The notes beneath the pieces are model-generated. The model was given only the letters and a program-made list of their open reading frames with translations. It was not told the DNA's origin and did no database searches. Of a stretch of DNA of 64,000 bases, positions 38,201 through 49,285 are shown piece by piece (position 1 is the first letter of the stretch; each line of letters begins with the position of its first letter). The stretch is from Macrostomum hystrix (taxonomy: Eukaryota > Platyhelminthes > Macrostomidae): contig CATNEN010000037.1 of NCBI GenBank assembly GCA_950097015.1, forward strand, positions 868,001-932,000, written 5' to 3'. The translations under genes were made by a program, and so were the position numbers.

Positions 38201-40439
38201 TAGGACCACAATTGAGACTGAGAACTGGACAAGGACAAGAACTAGGACCACAATTGAGACAGAGAACTGGACCAGGACAAGAATTAGGACCACAACTGAG
38301 ACACAGAACTGGACCAGGACAAGAACTAGGACCACAACTGAGACTGAGAACTGGACAAGGACAAGAACTAGGACCACAATTGAGACTGAGAACTGGACAA
38401 GGACAAGAACTAGGACCACAACTGAGACTGAGAACTGGACAAGGACAAGAACTAGGACCACAATTGAGACTGAGAACTGGACAAGGACAAGAACTAGGAC
38501 CACAATTGAGACAGAGAACTGGACTGGGACAAGAATTAGGACCACAACTGAGACTGAGAACTGGACCAGGACAAGAACTAGGACCACAACTGAGACTGAG
38601 AACTGGACCAGGACAAGAACTAGGACCACAATTGAGACAGAGAACTGGACTGGGACAAGAATTAGGACCACAACTGAGACTGAGAACTGGACCAGGACAA
38701 GAATTAGGACCACAACTGAGACTGAGAACTGGACCAGGACAAGAACTAGGACCACAATTGAGACAGAGAACTGGACTGGGACAAGAATTAGGACCACAAC
38801 TGAGACAGAGAACTGGACCTGGACAAGAAGTGGGGCCTAGAACAGAACTAAAATAAGACTAGAACCAGGACTTAAATGAATGGTCCTAAGCTCTTAAGTG
38901 AAAAATTGCCATCGCGAAAAGATTAATTGTGGTGCGAATTCTGAGAAGGACAGCTTCGTAAAAAATCGGCTAAATCCGCTTTTGAGATTCACTCTGAGAA
39001 TTATTTTAGAAACTGAGCAATTATGGACTACCGAGTACAGGCCCCATTTACTATAGAATAGCTGGAGGGGTTAAATATTGAAATTGAAGCGACCCACAGA
39101 AGAGAGAAGGGAAAGAAAAAACGAATGCTCAGAAGAAGTTGAGATCAGAATAGATGACCTACAGAACACATTTTGTAAACTGAAATATTTTCTCTAACTG
39201 TTCTAATGGCGTTACAACTGACCACAAAAGCGTACGGAGTCAGGGAAAGCACCAAGCAACGTTCATTCTTAACGCCTTCAAAGACTACACAGTGGCTTAT
39301 TTTTAGACAAAAAATAGCCAGGCGTCATGAAAACCTCTTAGTCCAACGTAATAGCCATTACTAATAGCTTCGGAAATTATTCATACATATTTTAGTACAT
39401 ATGTCTTTATACGAGCTACATATAACATATACATATTCCTTCCTAGCCTAATCTTCAATGAGATACCTGTTCTTTCCTTGCCTAATCTACAATGAGATAC
39501 CTGTTCTTTCCTTGCCTAACCTTCAATGAGATACCTGTTCTTTCCTTGCCTAATCTACAATGAGATATCTGTTTTTTCCTTGCCTAACCTTCAATGAGAT
39601 ACCTGTTCTTTCCTTGCCTAACCTTCAATGAGATACCTGTTCTTTCCTTGCCTAATCTACAATGAGATACCTGTTCTTTCCTTGCCTAATCTACAATGAG
39701 ATACCTGTTCTTTCCTTGCCTAACCTTTAATGAGATACCTGTTCTTTCCTTGCCTAACCTTCAATGAGATACCTGTTCTTTCCTTGCCTAATCTACAATG
39801 AGATACCTGTTCTTTCCTTGCCTAATCTACAATGAGATACCTGTTCTTTCCAAGCCTAATCTTCAATTAGATACCTGTTCTTTCCTTGCCTAATCTACAA
39901 TGAGATACCTGTTCTTTCCTTGCCTAATCTAAAATGAGATACCTGTTCTTTCCTTGCCTAATCTACAATGAGATACCTGTTCTTTCCTTGCCTAATCTAC
40001 AATGAGATACCTGTTCTTTCCAAGCCTAATCTTCAATTAGATACCTGTTCTTTCCTTGCTTAATATCAATGGAGCAACAAAAGTGCTCACCCTGATTTAG
40101 GTAGGTAAGCGGCTCCTCGTTCACTTTAATTGCCGGCGAGGTGCATGCTGACAGGCTGATGTTGAACTTGCCACCGCTAACCGCAGCCCCGCTAAGCAAC
40201 GGAGGCGGCGGCAGCTGCTGAGTTTGTTGCGCGACCGCTGGTTTGTCCATATTAACAGAGAAGCTAGAAGACTCTCCGGTGGCCTCTTCAGCAGTCATGA
40301 ACTTGCCGGGAGACAGCGACATGATGGCCTCTGACATGTTGAATGTGGTCGATGTAAGGTCGACGCCAAGGCCAGATAGGGAGCCTTCAAAATTCGCCGC
40401 CAGACCGTGTTCAATATCATCCATTTGCCACTCGCTCAT
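32261..40439 (-). CDS. TFCP2: CP2/LSF-family (grainyhead-related) transcription factor, about 587 residues
   Basis: A sequence-specific nuclear transcription factor of the CP2 family. Coding exons in transcription order: 40091-40439, 37761-37822, 35802-36460, 34784-35205, 33840-33982, 32261-32389; phases agree at every junction. The N-terminus has FEGSLSGLGVDL and EEPLTYLNQG, typical of CP2 proteins. The third exon holds the DNA-binding core (GERILDIDIPLS, LHCISTEFTARKHGGEKG, VKVFKPKGADRKHKTDREK). Exon four has a Ser/Gly-rich linker then a SAM-like domain (VADWLEQNRF, FNGADLLRLSRADLIEICG). The last two exons give the C-terminal oligomerisation region. The intron before the last exon uses a GC donor. 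I chose the ATG at 40439; a longer N-terminus through a glutamine run is possible, because the frame stays open to an acceptor-like site at 40536. It is longer than vertebrate TFCP2 (about 500), mainly from low-complexity linkers. Confidence 0.93.
32400..33828. repeat. Minisatellite, 30-bp unit with 25-bp variants, about 48 copies, CP2 last intron
   Basis: Core agggtgagatagtggagcag then agatgaaggg or agattaaaggg; shorter units lack part of the second half. It runs from about 10 bases inside the acceptor to about 11 bases inside the GC donor, so the intron is nearly all repeat. Pyrimidine-rich in gene sense. Confidence 0.95.
33838..33839 (-). other. GC splice donor of the CP2 gene
   Basis: On the minus strand the exon ends ATCAGCGATGAG and the intron begins GCAAGC. 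The joined product CISDE-MVAQ matches the conserved ISDEM of CP2 proteins, and no GT donor lies nearby that keeps frame. This makes a GC-AG intron. Confidence 0.8.
34053..34772. repeat. Minisatellite, 31-bp unit, about 23 copies, CP2 intron
   Basis: Core atatcagctgattgtggcag then ggaggcacag; in intron 33983-34783. In gene sense each unit has a pyrimidine tract and CACAATCAG. Confidence 0.95.
35335..35400 (-). mobile_element. Fragment of the CCATGGACTGG SINE
   Basis: Contains a cggctgt-like stretch, then agtccatggactggtggcc, matching the body of the SINE copies at 46.2 and 48.1 kb in the same orientation. The tRNA head is missing. Confidence 0.55.
35495..35760 (+). mobile_element. tRNA-derived SINE in a CP2 intron (antisense to the gene)
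   Basis: The head has an A-box-like gtggttagagcgttagact and a B-box ggttcgattc at tRNA-like spacing. The body has ccagtccatggactgaacag and cgtacgcagagatgcgcc, shared with copies at 46.2 and 48.1 kb. It lies in intron 35206-35801. The body rules out a functional tRNA gene. Confidence 0.75.
36640..37010. repeat. Minisatellite, 23-bp unit, about 16 copies, CP2 intron
   Basis: Core tcagtagccaattcctaggc then atg; in intron 36461-37760. Degenerate copies continue to about 37160. Confidence 0.9.
37945..38830. repeat. Minisatellite, 42-bp unit, about 21 copies, CP2 intron
   Basis: Unit contains aggaccacaactgagacaga and gaactggaccgggacaagaa. The 42-bp period leaves long frames open on both strands (repeats such as VLVLVQFSVSVV on the minus strand); it sits inside intron 37823-40090, so these are not genes. 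Confidence 0.95.
39447..40060. repeat. Minisatellite, 34-bp unit, about 18 copies, same CP2 intron
   Basis: Unit contains cctaatctacaatgagatac and ctgttctttccttg. In gene sense each unit reads GAACAG|GTATCT. It ends about 30 bases before the donor at 40090. This intron carries two unrelated arrays. Confidence 0.95.
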
Positions 40440-40539
40440 GGCCTGCTGCTGCTGCTGCTGCGGCTGCTTGGCGCCAAGATGTCGCGCGCCGTTAAATGCC
40501 AACTGTTGGTGCTTGGGATTAGCCAGGCTAATTCGCTGC

Positions 40540-42790
40540 AACTAAATCGGCAGCAAAATATTAGTGACTATAGGGTGCGCAAGGACAAAGTTAATCAAAC
40601 AGAAAACTTATAATTGGACTGCGGGACTAAAGATGGTCATTGCACATTGACGTCAATCATAGAACGCCCGACACACTCAGATTAGTTCAGTATTTCAACA
40701 AAACCTTATAAAAAAGCAGAGCTATTTGAAGTTGATCGAGATAGTAAAAAGTAAATTCTTGAGCATGCGATAATATGGGAGATTTTTTTGCAATTCGCTA
40801 GAACTATTCCTAATCTATAAAAATAACTGATCGATAGTGCTCAATAAGCTCTTGGAATGTCCTTCGCACTAAAGAAAAACTGGCGCGAACTGGCACACAT
40901 AGTGACACCACGAAGTGTGGGCGACAGTGTGGCTATTTTCTATTTATATTTTGCTTCACTTCCACTTGACAAGCGTACATATGTAAATAAATATTTCTAA
41001 CAAGTACAAAAGTCTTTAATGAAGCACTTGTTCGTTTGGTCAGACAGAAACGTAGCTCTAGCGAAATTATCTTCAAATAGGTGTGCAAAAATACTAATCT
41101 AGAACACCCGGACCACATTAGAAGTACTTTTCCCACGTAAAAACACCATAAATTGCATGAGAGCATAGACTGGAACTTTAGTCTACTTCTTCGAGATTAA
41201 TTGGCTGCTATAGGGTACAACAAGCTCTGTGTCTGATGCCCTGCTTGCTAAACAACTGGATGGACTTCAGAGCTAGGGAGAAAAGTGTCTTCCTAAATGA
41301 CACATTGTTTCCTTTGGGCTGACACTGGAAATTTAGAGTTCTAAAGCACCACTTGCTGACCAGAATTAACACTAAGTTGGTATCTAGTACGCTAGTTGAG
41401 CTAGTACACTACCAATTCAATGTACAAATACAGTCAATGAGACTGACTATAAAACTGTACAAGTACTATAATAGGAAATGCATATCCAAGTAAATACAAA
41501 TAGTTTATTAAACCTAGCTTTTATTTCTATGGCAATATACTTGAAAATATAGTTTAATTGATTGCTCCATATCATCTAGTCATACTAAATTAGTATGACT
41601 AAATTTATAACTTTGGGCTCTGCTCATAATTGGCTGTCATTTGTATGATCTTTCAAAAGTCACTGTTTATTGGATATCATTGGCAGGAGGGATGTGGGCA
41701 CTGACACATCATTTGATGATAGTGGACCAGAACCTGCAGTTAGCAACAAGACAATTCTGAATCCTGAGCACACATGCACACAGATACCATACGCAAGGAC
41801 ACACACAGGTGTATACATCTCCTTTGACTTTCTCATCCTCAGGCAGTGTACACACTCACTGTGCATTGGAGAAAGCTATCCTTTTACTAAAACCTTTTTA
41901 ATACGTAACAGCAGACAAAGTTTTCACTTGCCATTCTAAATAGTGCCACAATAGTGATATACAAATTAAGATGTATTGTAACTCTAACTGTTTAACCAAA
42001 TGTCTTTCTCTATTTAGACATTTACACTGTTTTGTTAATGCCATGATATACATTAAGCAGGATTTAAGGCTCAGTTCAACAGTGATTTTAAAATAAAATA
42101 CCTGATGCAGTAATGGCTATATATACACTTATATTTTAGTTTCATTGTCATATACCAATAGGTCCAGGTTCTGTTTCTTATTTCTGTTAAAATTCAAGCT
42201 TATGCACTTTTGATTTTTAGAACACTCAGATTAAAATATTTTAAATATTTAAAAATATTTTAAATTAAAAATTTAAAGTAAACAGTTTGATTTATAACTA
42301 AACATGTAAGAAGTATAAAAACATTTGTTTTTTATATAAAATACTAGCATAAGTAAAGTTCCATATGTTAAAATATATTTTAAATAAAAAACTAATTAAA
42401 GACTAGTTTCAAGAAAGAATATGTACCCTTAAGAGATCATTATTCTAAAGAGGGCTGCTAGATGTCAATCTTTGTTATACTATGCTTGATGCATTTAAAG
42501 ATGCCAGATGTGTGTTCTATGGCAAAACTTATATTTTCAGTGCAGAAAAGGGTGCAAGCTACACAAGCTATAGTTTATGACAAAACATTATATTATTTAT
42601 TCTAGCAAGTAGATGGGATGGAAGTTGCATGTAGACCAATGCAACTTTGTCTGAGAAATTTTTAGTAGCAAATTTTAGGGACAATTATAGCTTGAAAAAA
42701 CTCTAGCTTTAACATAAATTATCCCATAAGCAGATGTTTGTCCAAGTGTAGATTTCCAACTGATGGAATTGAACCATCAAGACATAGCAA
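40540..42790. other. Gene-less AT-rich region upstream of the CP2 coding start
   Basis: Must contain the CP2 promoter and perhaps a 5' untranslated exon; an acceptor-like ttgcag at 40541-40536 suggests one. No other gene recognised. Confidence 0.5.
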
Positions 42791-42818
42791 CAATTACAGC
42801 TGACACCATGGTGACAAT

Positions 42819-43565
42819 GTGCTGGTTGGCTACATACCACTAAATAGCAATGAGAGGCAGTGCAATAGTGTTGTTAGCCTAGCTAGTGATGGTATCATGG
42901 CAATGAAGCTTCAGCATTGTGCTAGCAAACATGTCATTGATAGTTGTGTGTGGTCTTGCAACTCCATGGGCAGGAGTCTATCCTCAAATGGAACTTCTTT
43001 TAAGGGAGTGATCTATAGCTGGTGCAAAAGGTAGACTTCATCTACCTGTGGTCAACAAAAACAATTCTGAAGGACACCCAGCATGACTACAACATTGGCT
43101 GCAACAACACGACAACCATTGATTAGGCCAACTTCAGTAGTAATATCTATGCTCATGTCCTCATAGACAATCTAATATAGCTTGGTGGGCCTAACAGACA
43201 GGTTGAGGTGGACAAAAGCAAGTTCTTTCACTAGAAATAATATGTTGGTACATATCATGAAGGCCACTTGGTGGTTGATTTGGTAGAGAGGAATTTGACC
43301 ATGTGCATGATGGTAGTTGTGCCCAACCAGTATGTAGAGATGCTCTTGTGCATCTTAAAATATTCAGTTCAGCACATGCATTATCACTGATAGCAGACAT
43401 ACCAGCCATGCCAGTGCTCTGTAGGCACAGCATTCAGTCTTTATCAATTGCATAAACTTTGTGTACCCAGCCAACCCAAGAGTGCACATGAACTTCATTA
43501 AGGGCACCTTGGCACACTGCAAATCGAAGCTGAAGGCCATATACAGCATATTATATACTCTCTCT
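42819..43565 (+). pseudogene. Decayed Merlin/IS1016-type DDE transposase
   Basis: Fragments in changing frames follow the order of the family: VWSCNSMGRSLSSNGTSFKG (zinc-ribbon end and the SFF-like motif), FIYLWS, then GGPNRQVEVDKSKFFH at 43181-43231 with the first catalytic Asp, then EGHLVV..VERN and VVVPN, then CIITDS with the second Asp, and INFVYP..RVHMNFIKG with HCKSKLKA near 43450-43540. Several stops and frameshifts break it, and the expected IEG acidic residue reads IKG. Terminal inverted repeats were not identified. Family assignment rests on motif order recalled from ISXO2-like/Merlin proteins. Confidence 0.7.
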
Positions 43566-43569
43566 AAGA

Positions 43570-46150
43570 CTCAACTCTATTCTCCAAGAGCTTTTATGAT
43601 TGAGAGTGCACCTAATTTATGATTTGGGTACTTTCAATACTGGGTAGCCCACTACTATCCAGTCTATATTAGACAGGCCATACAATTGTCCACTGATGCC
43701 ATTGTTTCATTTTATTGTTTCTCTTTAGCTATTTCATCAGTTCAAAATAAAAAAACTGTAGCTTGCTAAATATTAGTCATAGAATTGAACTTTTTAAAAA
43801 AAATAGCCTAATCTAACAAATGGAACTATACTCAAGTTTATATATAACTAGATTAGATCATATCATTTGTTACCAAAGCAGTTGTTAGCTAAAGTGGACT
43901 GTTAATAATATATAGCTATGGACCTAATTTATAACTATATTATAAGTAGATAAGTTTAGTTACAAAGGGATTAGATTATGAAGTAATGCCAAACACTCAA
44001 GCTTAAATATGTTCAGCAATGTCAAAGGAAGAGCTATTATACAGGTTGACTTTTGGGGACAAGTTGACAAGTTGAGACTCAATTCCTATAGAATTACTCT
44101 TTAATTATATATGATTTGCTATGTCCAATATGTCCAGTCCTTAAAGGCTTCCAGTCGATTGGAGGTTTAAAAATCAAACACAATGTATTTTATCTTACTT
44201 ATTTATTACTTCATCCCTTCAACCAAATCTTACTTTCTGTATTATATTTCAGCCAATCAGCTATCACTTTTATAACCAAATTACTGACACAAGCACTGTA
44301 TATTTAAAATGAAAGAACATTTCTAATATTACATATAACTTTCTCAAAATTCTGACTTAGGGACCATTAAATTTTGCTTAAAAAAACTATTGTATTTATA
44401 GTAAAATTGAAGTTAGCATAAGGATTTTAAAAAATAGTGAACTTTAACAAAATAGTAAATTTGCATATTTCTTAGCATTAATTTGCAAATGACATAGGAA
44501 AAATGTTAGTCACAAAGATAAATAGCTAATAATACTGTAAATGCTAATAGAAAAGTTAACACTATTACAACAGTAAGATGTCAGGAAAAAGCTAGGTATT
44601 ATTGACAGAAATTGATAAAGCACCAAACATAATAAGCTTACTTTTTTACTTTTAGGCCTGCTTATATTTTTTAAGAAAACTATTACCTATTTGGCTATTT
44701 TTATTGAACTCTGAACCTATTTACTCGCACTAAGTGTAAATGTAAAGTTTAAAGTTCTAAAAGCTTAAGTAAAAATTAGTTTACTTAAAATAAAAACTTC
44801 AGTAAATATTTTATTTTGCTTCAGAAGCAGCAAGAGATTCAGAGATTACAAACTACAAAAGGATAATTTATAGGAACTGGCAAGGCTAAGTTATAACTCA
44901 CAAAAAAGGCTAGATAAAATTGAAATATATGCCGTTTTGTAGTTTTCTTTACCTTAAAATATTAATACATACATTATTTATAGCTAAATCAACTGCAGAA
45001 TATATACTTCTCGTATTATATGCAAACATACACCTTTGACATTAAATGTCCACCGGACGCTAAATGCGGATAGGACGTCGTGACCTTTAACACATACCAT
45101 TTAAACATGAGAGAATTCACAAAAGTACATAATAAAACAATTTTTTTAATTTAAAATACTTATAGGCCTGAACGAAAACTATAAAAATAACTTAACTAAA
45201 ACGATTTTACAAGTGAATTTCTAGAAAGGTTTTTTAATTAAGCTGTACAATCAAAGGCTTCAAAAAAACGCAGAGCGCCAGTAGTCATGCTAAGGCTACT
45301 GGAGTGAATTGGCCTTGTGAATTAGAAGCTTAGTGAATTTTCAATTCTTACTACTTTACCTCAGAATATTATTTTCTATGTGGTAAACACATTTGATATA
45401 TTTGCCCAAAATTGCAACGACTGACATAATACAGCATATACAAAATTCGTCAGAAAGCAAAACTACCGACGAATTTCTGATGAACTAAATGTACTCAGTT
45501 CTATAATTGAACAGAGGAAAATTCTTATAGAAAATCATGACATAGCTAAAGGAGTGGACTTTGTTTACGCCATTAGTAAATGTAATTAATTTCATTCTAA
45601 AATTATATATAGTCATATTCAAGGAGACACACTATTATTATACTTGCCTAGATTTATAGTTTATTATGTTCACCAATATATACTCCGTAAGGCGTGTACA
45701 ATGTACGGTTTTACTGAACTGTAGATTTTCATATAATACAACCATTCGTTGCTTCAAATACATTGCTCATCTAAATACATACATACATACACTAGCTAGC
45801 TATAATGTTATAGTGTTACCAAATTTTATAGAGCGCTCCAGAAAATTGATTTGTGCCATTGAGCGAATAAATCTAATTATAGCTAGAGGTCTCTTAATTG
45901 TTTTTAGAAATGTATATATTTCTTTTAAAAAACCATGATCTAATAGGAGCTGCATGCAGTACAGCAAAGTTTATTTAATAAATATTGTACTGCGGATCGA
46001 GCTGGCCGTAGTCCAGGTTGGTTATAAAAAGCTCATTCACAGCAATTGCTGGGCCATCAAACGAGGCCAAAAGCATGATAGTACATTATTTATGACCAAA
46101 AATGTAATCATAAAAAACGAGTCATTTGATAGCAGTGTGAACAAACCTTA
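43570..46150. other. Gene-less AT-rich intergenic DNA
   Basis: No coding frame with recognisable motifs and no tandem array; short open frames only. Confidence 0.5.
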
Positions 46151-46189
46151 AGAGCTTCAGACGTCTGACCGATAATAATCACCTGCCCC

Positions 46190-46490
46190 CACTGCAGGCG
46201 ACACATGCAGCCGCGGACAGCACAGCTGCAGCGCTAATTGCGCGACGCATCTGAAGGTTGTGTACGTCTGTTCAGTCCATGGACTGGGGGAAGCCACGTC
46301 CGCCGGCCTTAATTACTAATTCAGGTACTCGTTTAACAGCTTGAACTGAAGAAAAGCAGAATTAAATGTTAAAGGACACATATTACTCCAGTGGAGTCGC
46401 GGGAATCGAACCCCCGACCTTAAAGCCGTACGTGAGTCCCCTGCAGCTTTAAAACCTAGGCTACAACCACTAGGCCTCAAGTTCACTACT
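46190..46490 (-). mobile_element. tRNA-derived SINE, copy 2
   Basis: On the minus strand the head at about 46490-46385 has gtggttgtagcc and gggttcgattcccgcgactc. The body carries ccagtccatggactgaacag (46270-46290 region). Same family as 35495-35760. Confidence 0.75.
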
Positions 46491-46499
46491 CAAGTTGTC

Positions 46500-48040
46500 C
46501 ATCAAAACGAGTACATCAACTGTCTGGGGTACATATAGTGTTCCTGCGTTAGACCTTTACTGCTCCTTTGACACGGATTCGCATCATGCGCCACTCGCAT
46601 CATGCATGGTTCGAGTTTGGATCGGCACTTGACACTAGAGATAATATATGATGAAATAAGGCAAGGCTAAGTATGAGGGATCTTAGAGCAGTGATCGCTG
46701 CAGCCTTAATATAGGCTCTGATTGGACCAACGAGTTAGCATCCAATGGACAACAGCTGGATAATACGACGTATTAAATAATGTCATCGCCGAATCTTGAG
46801 CCAAAATGATTGATTCAACAAAACCAAAAACAAGCGATTTTATGAACCAATAAATCAATTATCAGTGTGAGAGTCAGTTATTAATCAAATTATTCTACAC
46901 TCAACAGGTAAGAGAGGCCAGTTAAAATAACTGTCAACTTATCACCTAAAATAATCATGCATGATCGCGGTTCCAGCTATTTTAAGCTGCACACGTGGTA
47001 TCTTCACTGAATAGTTTAGAAGGTGCAAAATACGAGCAACATAGTAACAAATTGTCTTTTTGGCGCAGTCTACAAGGGAGCAAGTAATTTTACTGTTTAG
47101 ATAAAGGAAATTAACACATCCCATTTTAAGCATTGAAACATCTGACCTTTAGTTTCTACTCGTATTTGTCTAACAGATCGGCGAAACCAAATATAAAAGG
47201 GTGTACCAAAAGTATGCGGCACCTGTGCACGCACTTTTGATGCTGCTCGCAAGTGGTTGAAGATTGTAAAACGGTTCACATAAAAAATTTTTTGTCCACT
47301 TTTATCTATTATTTAACTCTACACTCGTGAATATTGATCAAGGCATTATTGCAGAGCTATGTCAGAAATTACGGGAAATTTTGAGACACCCCTGGTACAA
47401 TTAAATTAATAGGAGTAACCTGGATAATAATCCAGCAATACTCCTTATTAATCATTCGATAAATCACCAAATGATAAGTATAATTTGAAAATTACACAAC
47501 ATTCTCGATAAAGATCACCAAAGAGCTCTTAAAATTCAATTTAATTAAGAAGAATAACAAAAAGTTATAGAAGCATCTATGCGCATCTTATCATTAGCAA
47601 TTATTTCTAATAAACTGACACGGCTCTCATGACTCGCTTTCAAAATGGACAGAGCGGAGACCCGGATAGAAAATTTGATCAAGCAAGAAGCTGAATGCGA
47701 ATAGAGGTACTCCAAGCCGTTAATTTGGTGGCCGAAATCATCGCTTCGCATGCACTCTTTGTATATAAAGTATAATGTACCAAGGAATTTTTCCAATGTC
47801 GCCATTTGTCTTATTAGCCTAGACTGTATGATCTCTCAAAGCTGCAGAAGTATTTGATGAATCTCATATTTTCTTTAAATGCAATCCTGCAGGATCTACA
47901 ATATCTTTCTATCGTGTCTTATCTCTCCTGTCTGTCTTTATTGATATTTCATATCTCCTCTCTCGCGTATCTTATCTCTCCCGTATCTCATCTCGCTTAT
48001 TATCTGATCTCCCCCGTATCATATTTCTCCTGTGGCTTGT
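46500..48040. other. Gene-less AT-rich intergenic DNA
   Basis: No coding region recognised. A TATAAAA-like stretch occurs near 47190, with no gene attached. Confidence 0.45.
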
Positions 48041-48049
48041 CAGCCTTGT

Positions 48050-48340
48050 CCGACAACGCCCCTTTAAATTCTGGGTTGAAACCCGCGAGCCGCAACTATT
48101 TAGCAGCGCATCTGAAGGCTGCGTACGGCTGTTCAGTCCATGGACTGGTGGGATGCCACATTACCGGCCTTAATTAAGGCAGCTAATGCTGATACCCATT
48201 TGAGCAGCATATTTGTACAGCTTGAACCTAGCGATGCAGAGTTAAGTGTCTAAGGACACAAATTGCCCATGTGGAGTCGCGGGAATCGAACCCCAAACTT
48301 CAAATCATGAGTCCGACGCTCTAACCACTTTATCTTGATC
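48050..48340 (-). mobile_element. tRNA-derived SINE, copy 3
   Basis: Minus-strand head near 48340-48265 has aagtggttagagcgtcggac and a ggttcgattcccgcgactcc B-box region. The body has ccagtccatggactgaacag and cgtacgcagccttcagatgc. Best-preserved copy in the window. Confidence 0.78.
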
Positions 48341-48344
48341 AGAG

Positions 48345-49240
48345 ATTTTTTAATAGTTGTAATGAAAGTCCTCTTTTGAAGATACTTTTCATTTTGCTTC
48401 TTTAAAGTTTTATTTTCAAAATTTTGCTTTTTATTGAGATAGATAGAATACCTTTTTTTTCAAACGGATTATTCCTAAATTCGGTCTATTGGATTCATTT
48501 AGATTGTACGGAATTGCATGGTCCGTAATCATTGCTTAATTATTATTCTATTTTATTTTGAATGGAGGGTCTCACAAAGCAGAGGAAATAGATTCAAAGA
48601 CTGCATGGTAAGCGGATCTTTTCAAGTTGGTGCAGAATATTGACAAAAGAAGGCTATGCAATGGGCACTGCAGCCTGTTGATGCCATGATAATTAACGTC
48701 ATTCGTTCACCGCTTTGTTTGGTTCAGCCCTTAGTGTAATTCCTGCTGATCATGAATTTTCAGCAGAACTGAGCAACACAGGCGCACCAGTGCTAGAACA
48801 AGGGCTGGCAACTTATTTTACAACTTCTGACAATAATTAGATCGACACAGCTCAAAACGTCGTGATATTCAATAATTCTGGCAGACGGTAAACTCTTTCA
48901 ATGAGCGCTAATGCATTTAGTACGCACCTGCACATCAGTACAGCTTTGCTAAGCGTTCAAATTTCATCAGCTTGTCGACCAAATGTGTCAGCATCCCTGA
49001 CTTCGGTGTCTAGTGGCCTACACATAGGCAGAACTTCTGGACCTTGAACTGACTAGGGTTGTAATGGCTAAACACAGGGTTGCAAATTTTTTTATTCTCG
49101 CATATCAAACCCTGTATAATGGAACGAGCACTTGGCCAGTTAAAATAAAAATTCATCATTGCGTGGCTGCGTTCAGGCGCTGCGAACAATTTCTACGGAT
49201 GAGAAGTATCCCACAGTACAAAAGCTAGTTAAAAAATTAT
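48345..49240. other. Gene-less spacer
   Basis: No feature recognised. Upstream exons of the unidentified plus-strand gene at 49286 could be hidden here but were not found. Confidence 0.4.
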
Positions 49241-49285
49241 TCCCCCCCCCCGCAATGACCATTGCAACAGGTCGAGTCTGCAAGT

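Noticed and set aside
37934-38856. 287- and 214-codon frames on opposite strands
   Set aside because: A 42-bp unit is a multiple of three, so several frames stay open; the array lies inside a CP2 intron.
45666-45938. 90-codon open frame in AT-rich DNA
   Set aside because: No motif, no splice context, and composition typical of intergenic sequence.
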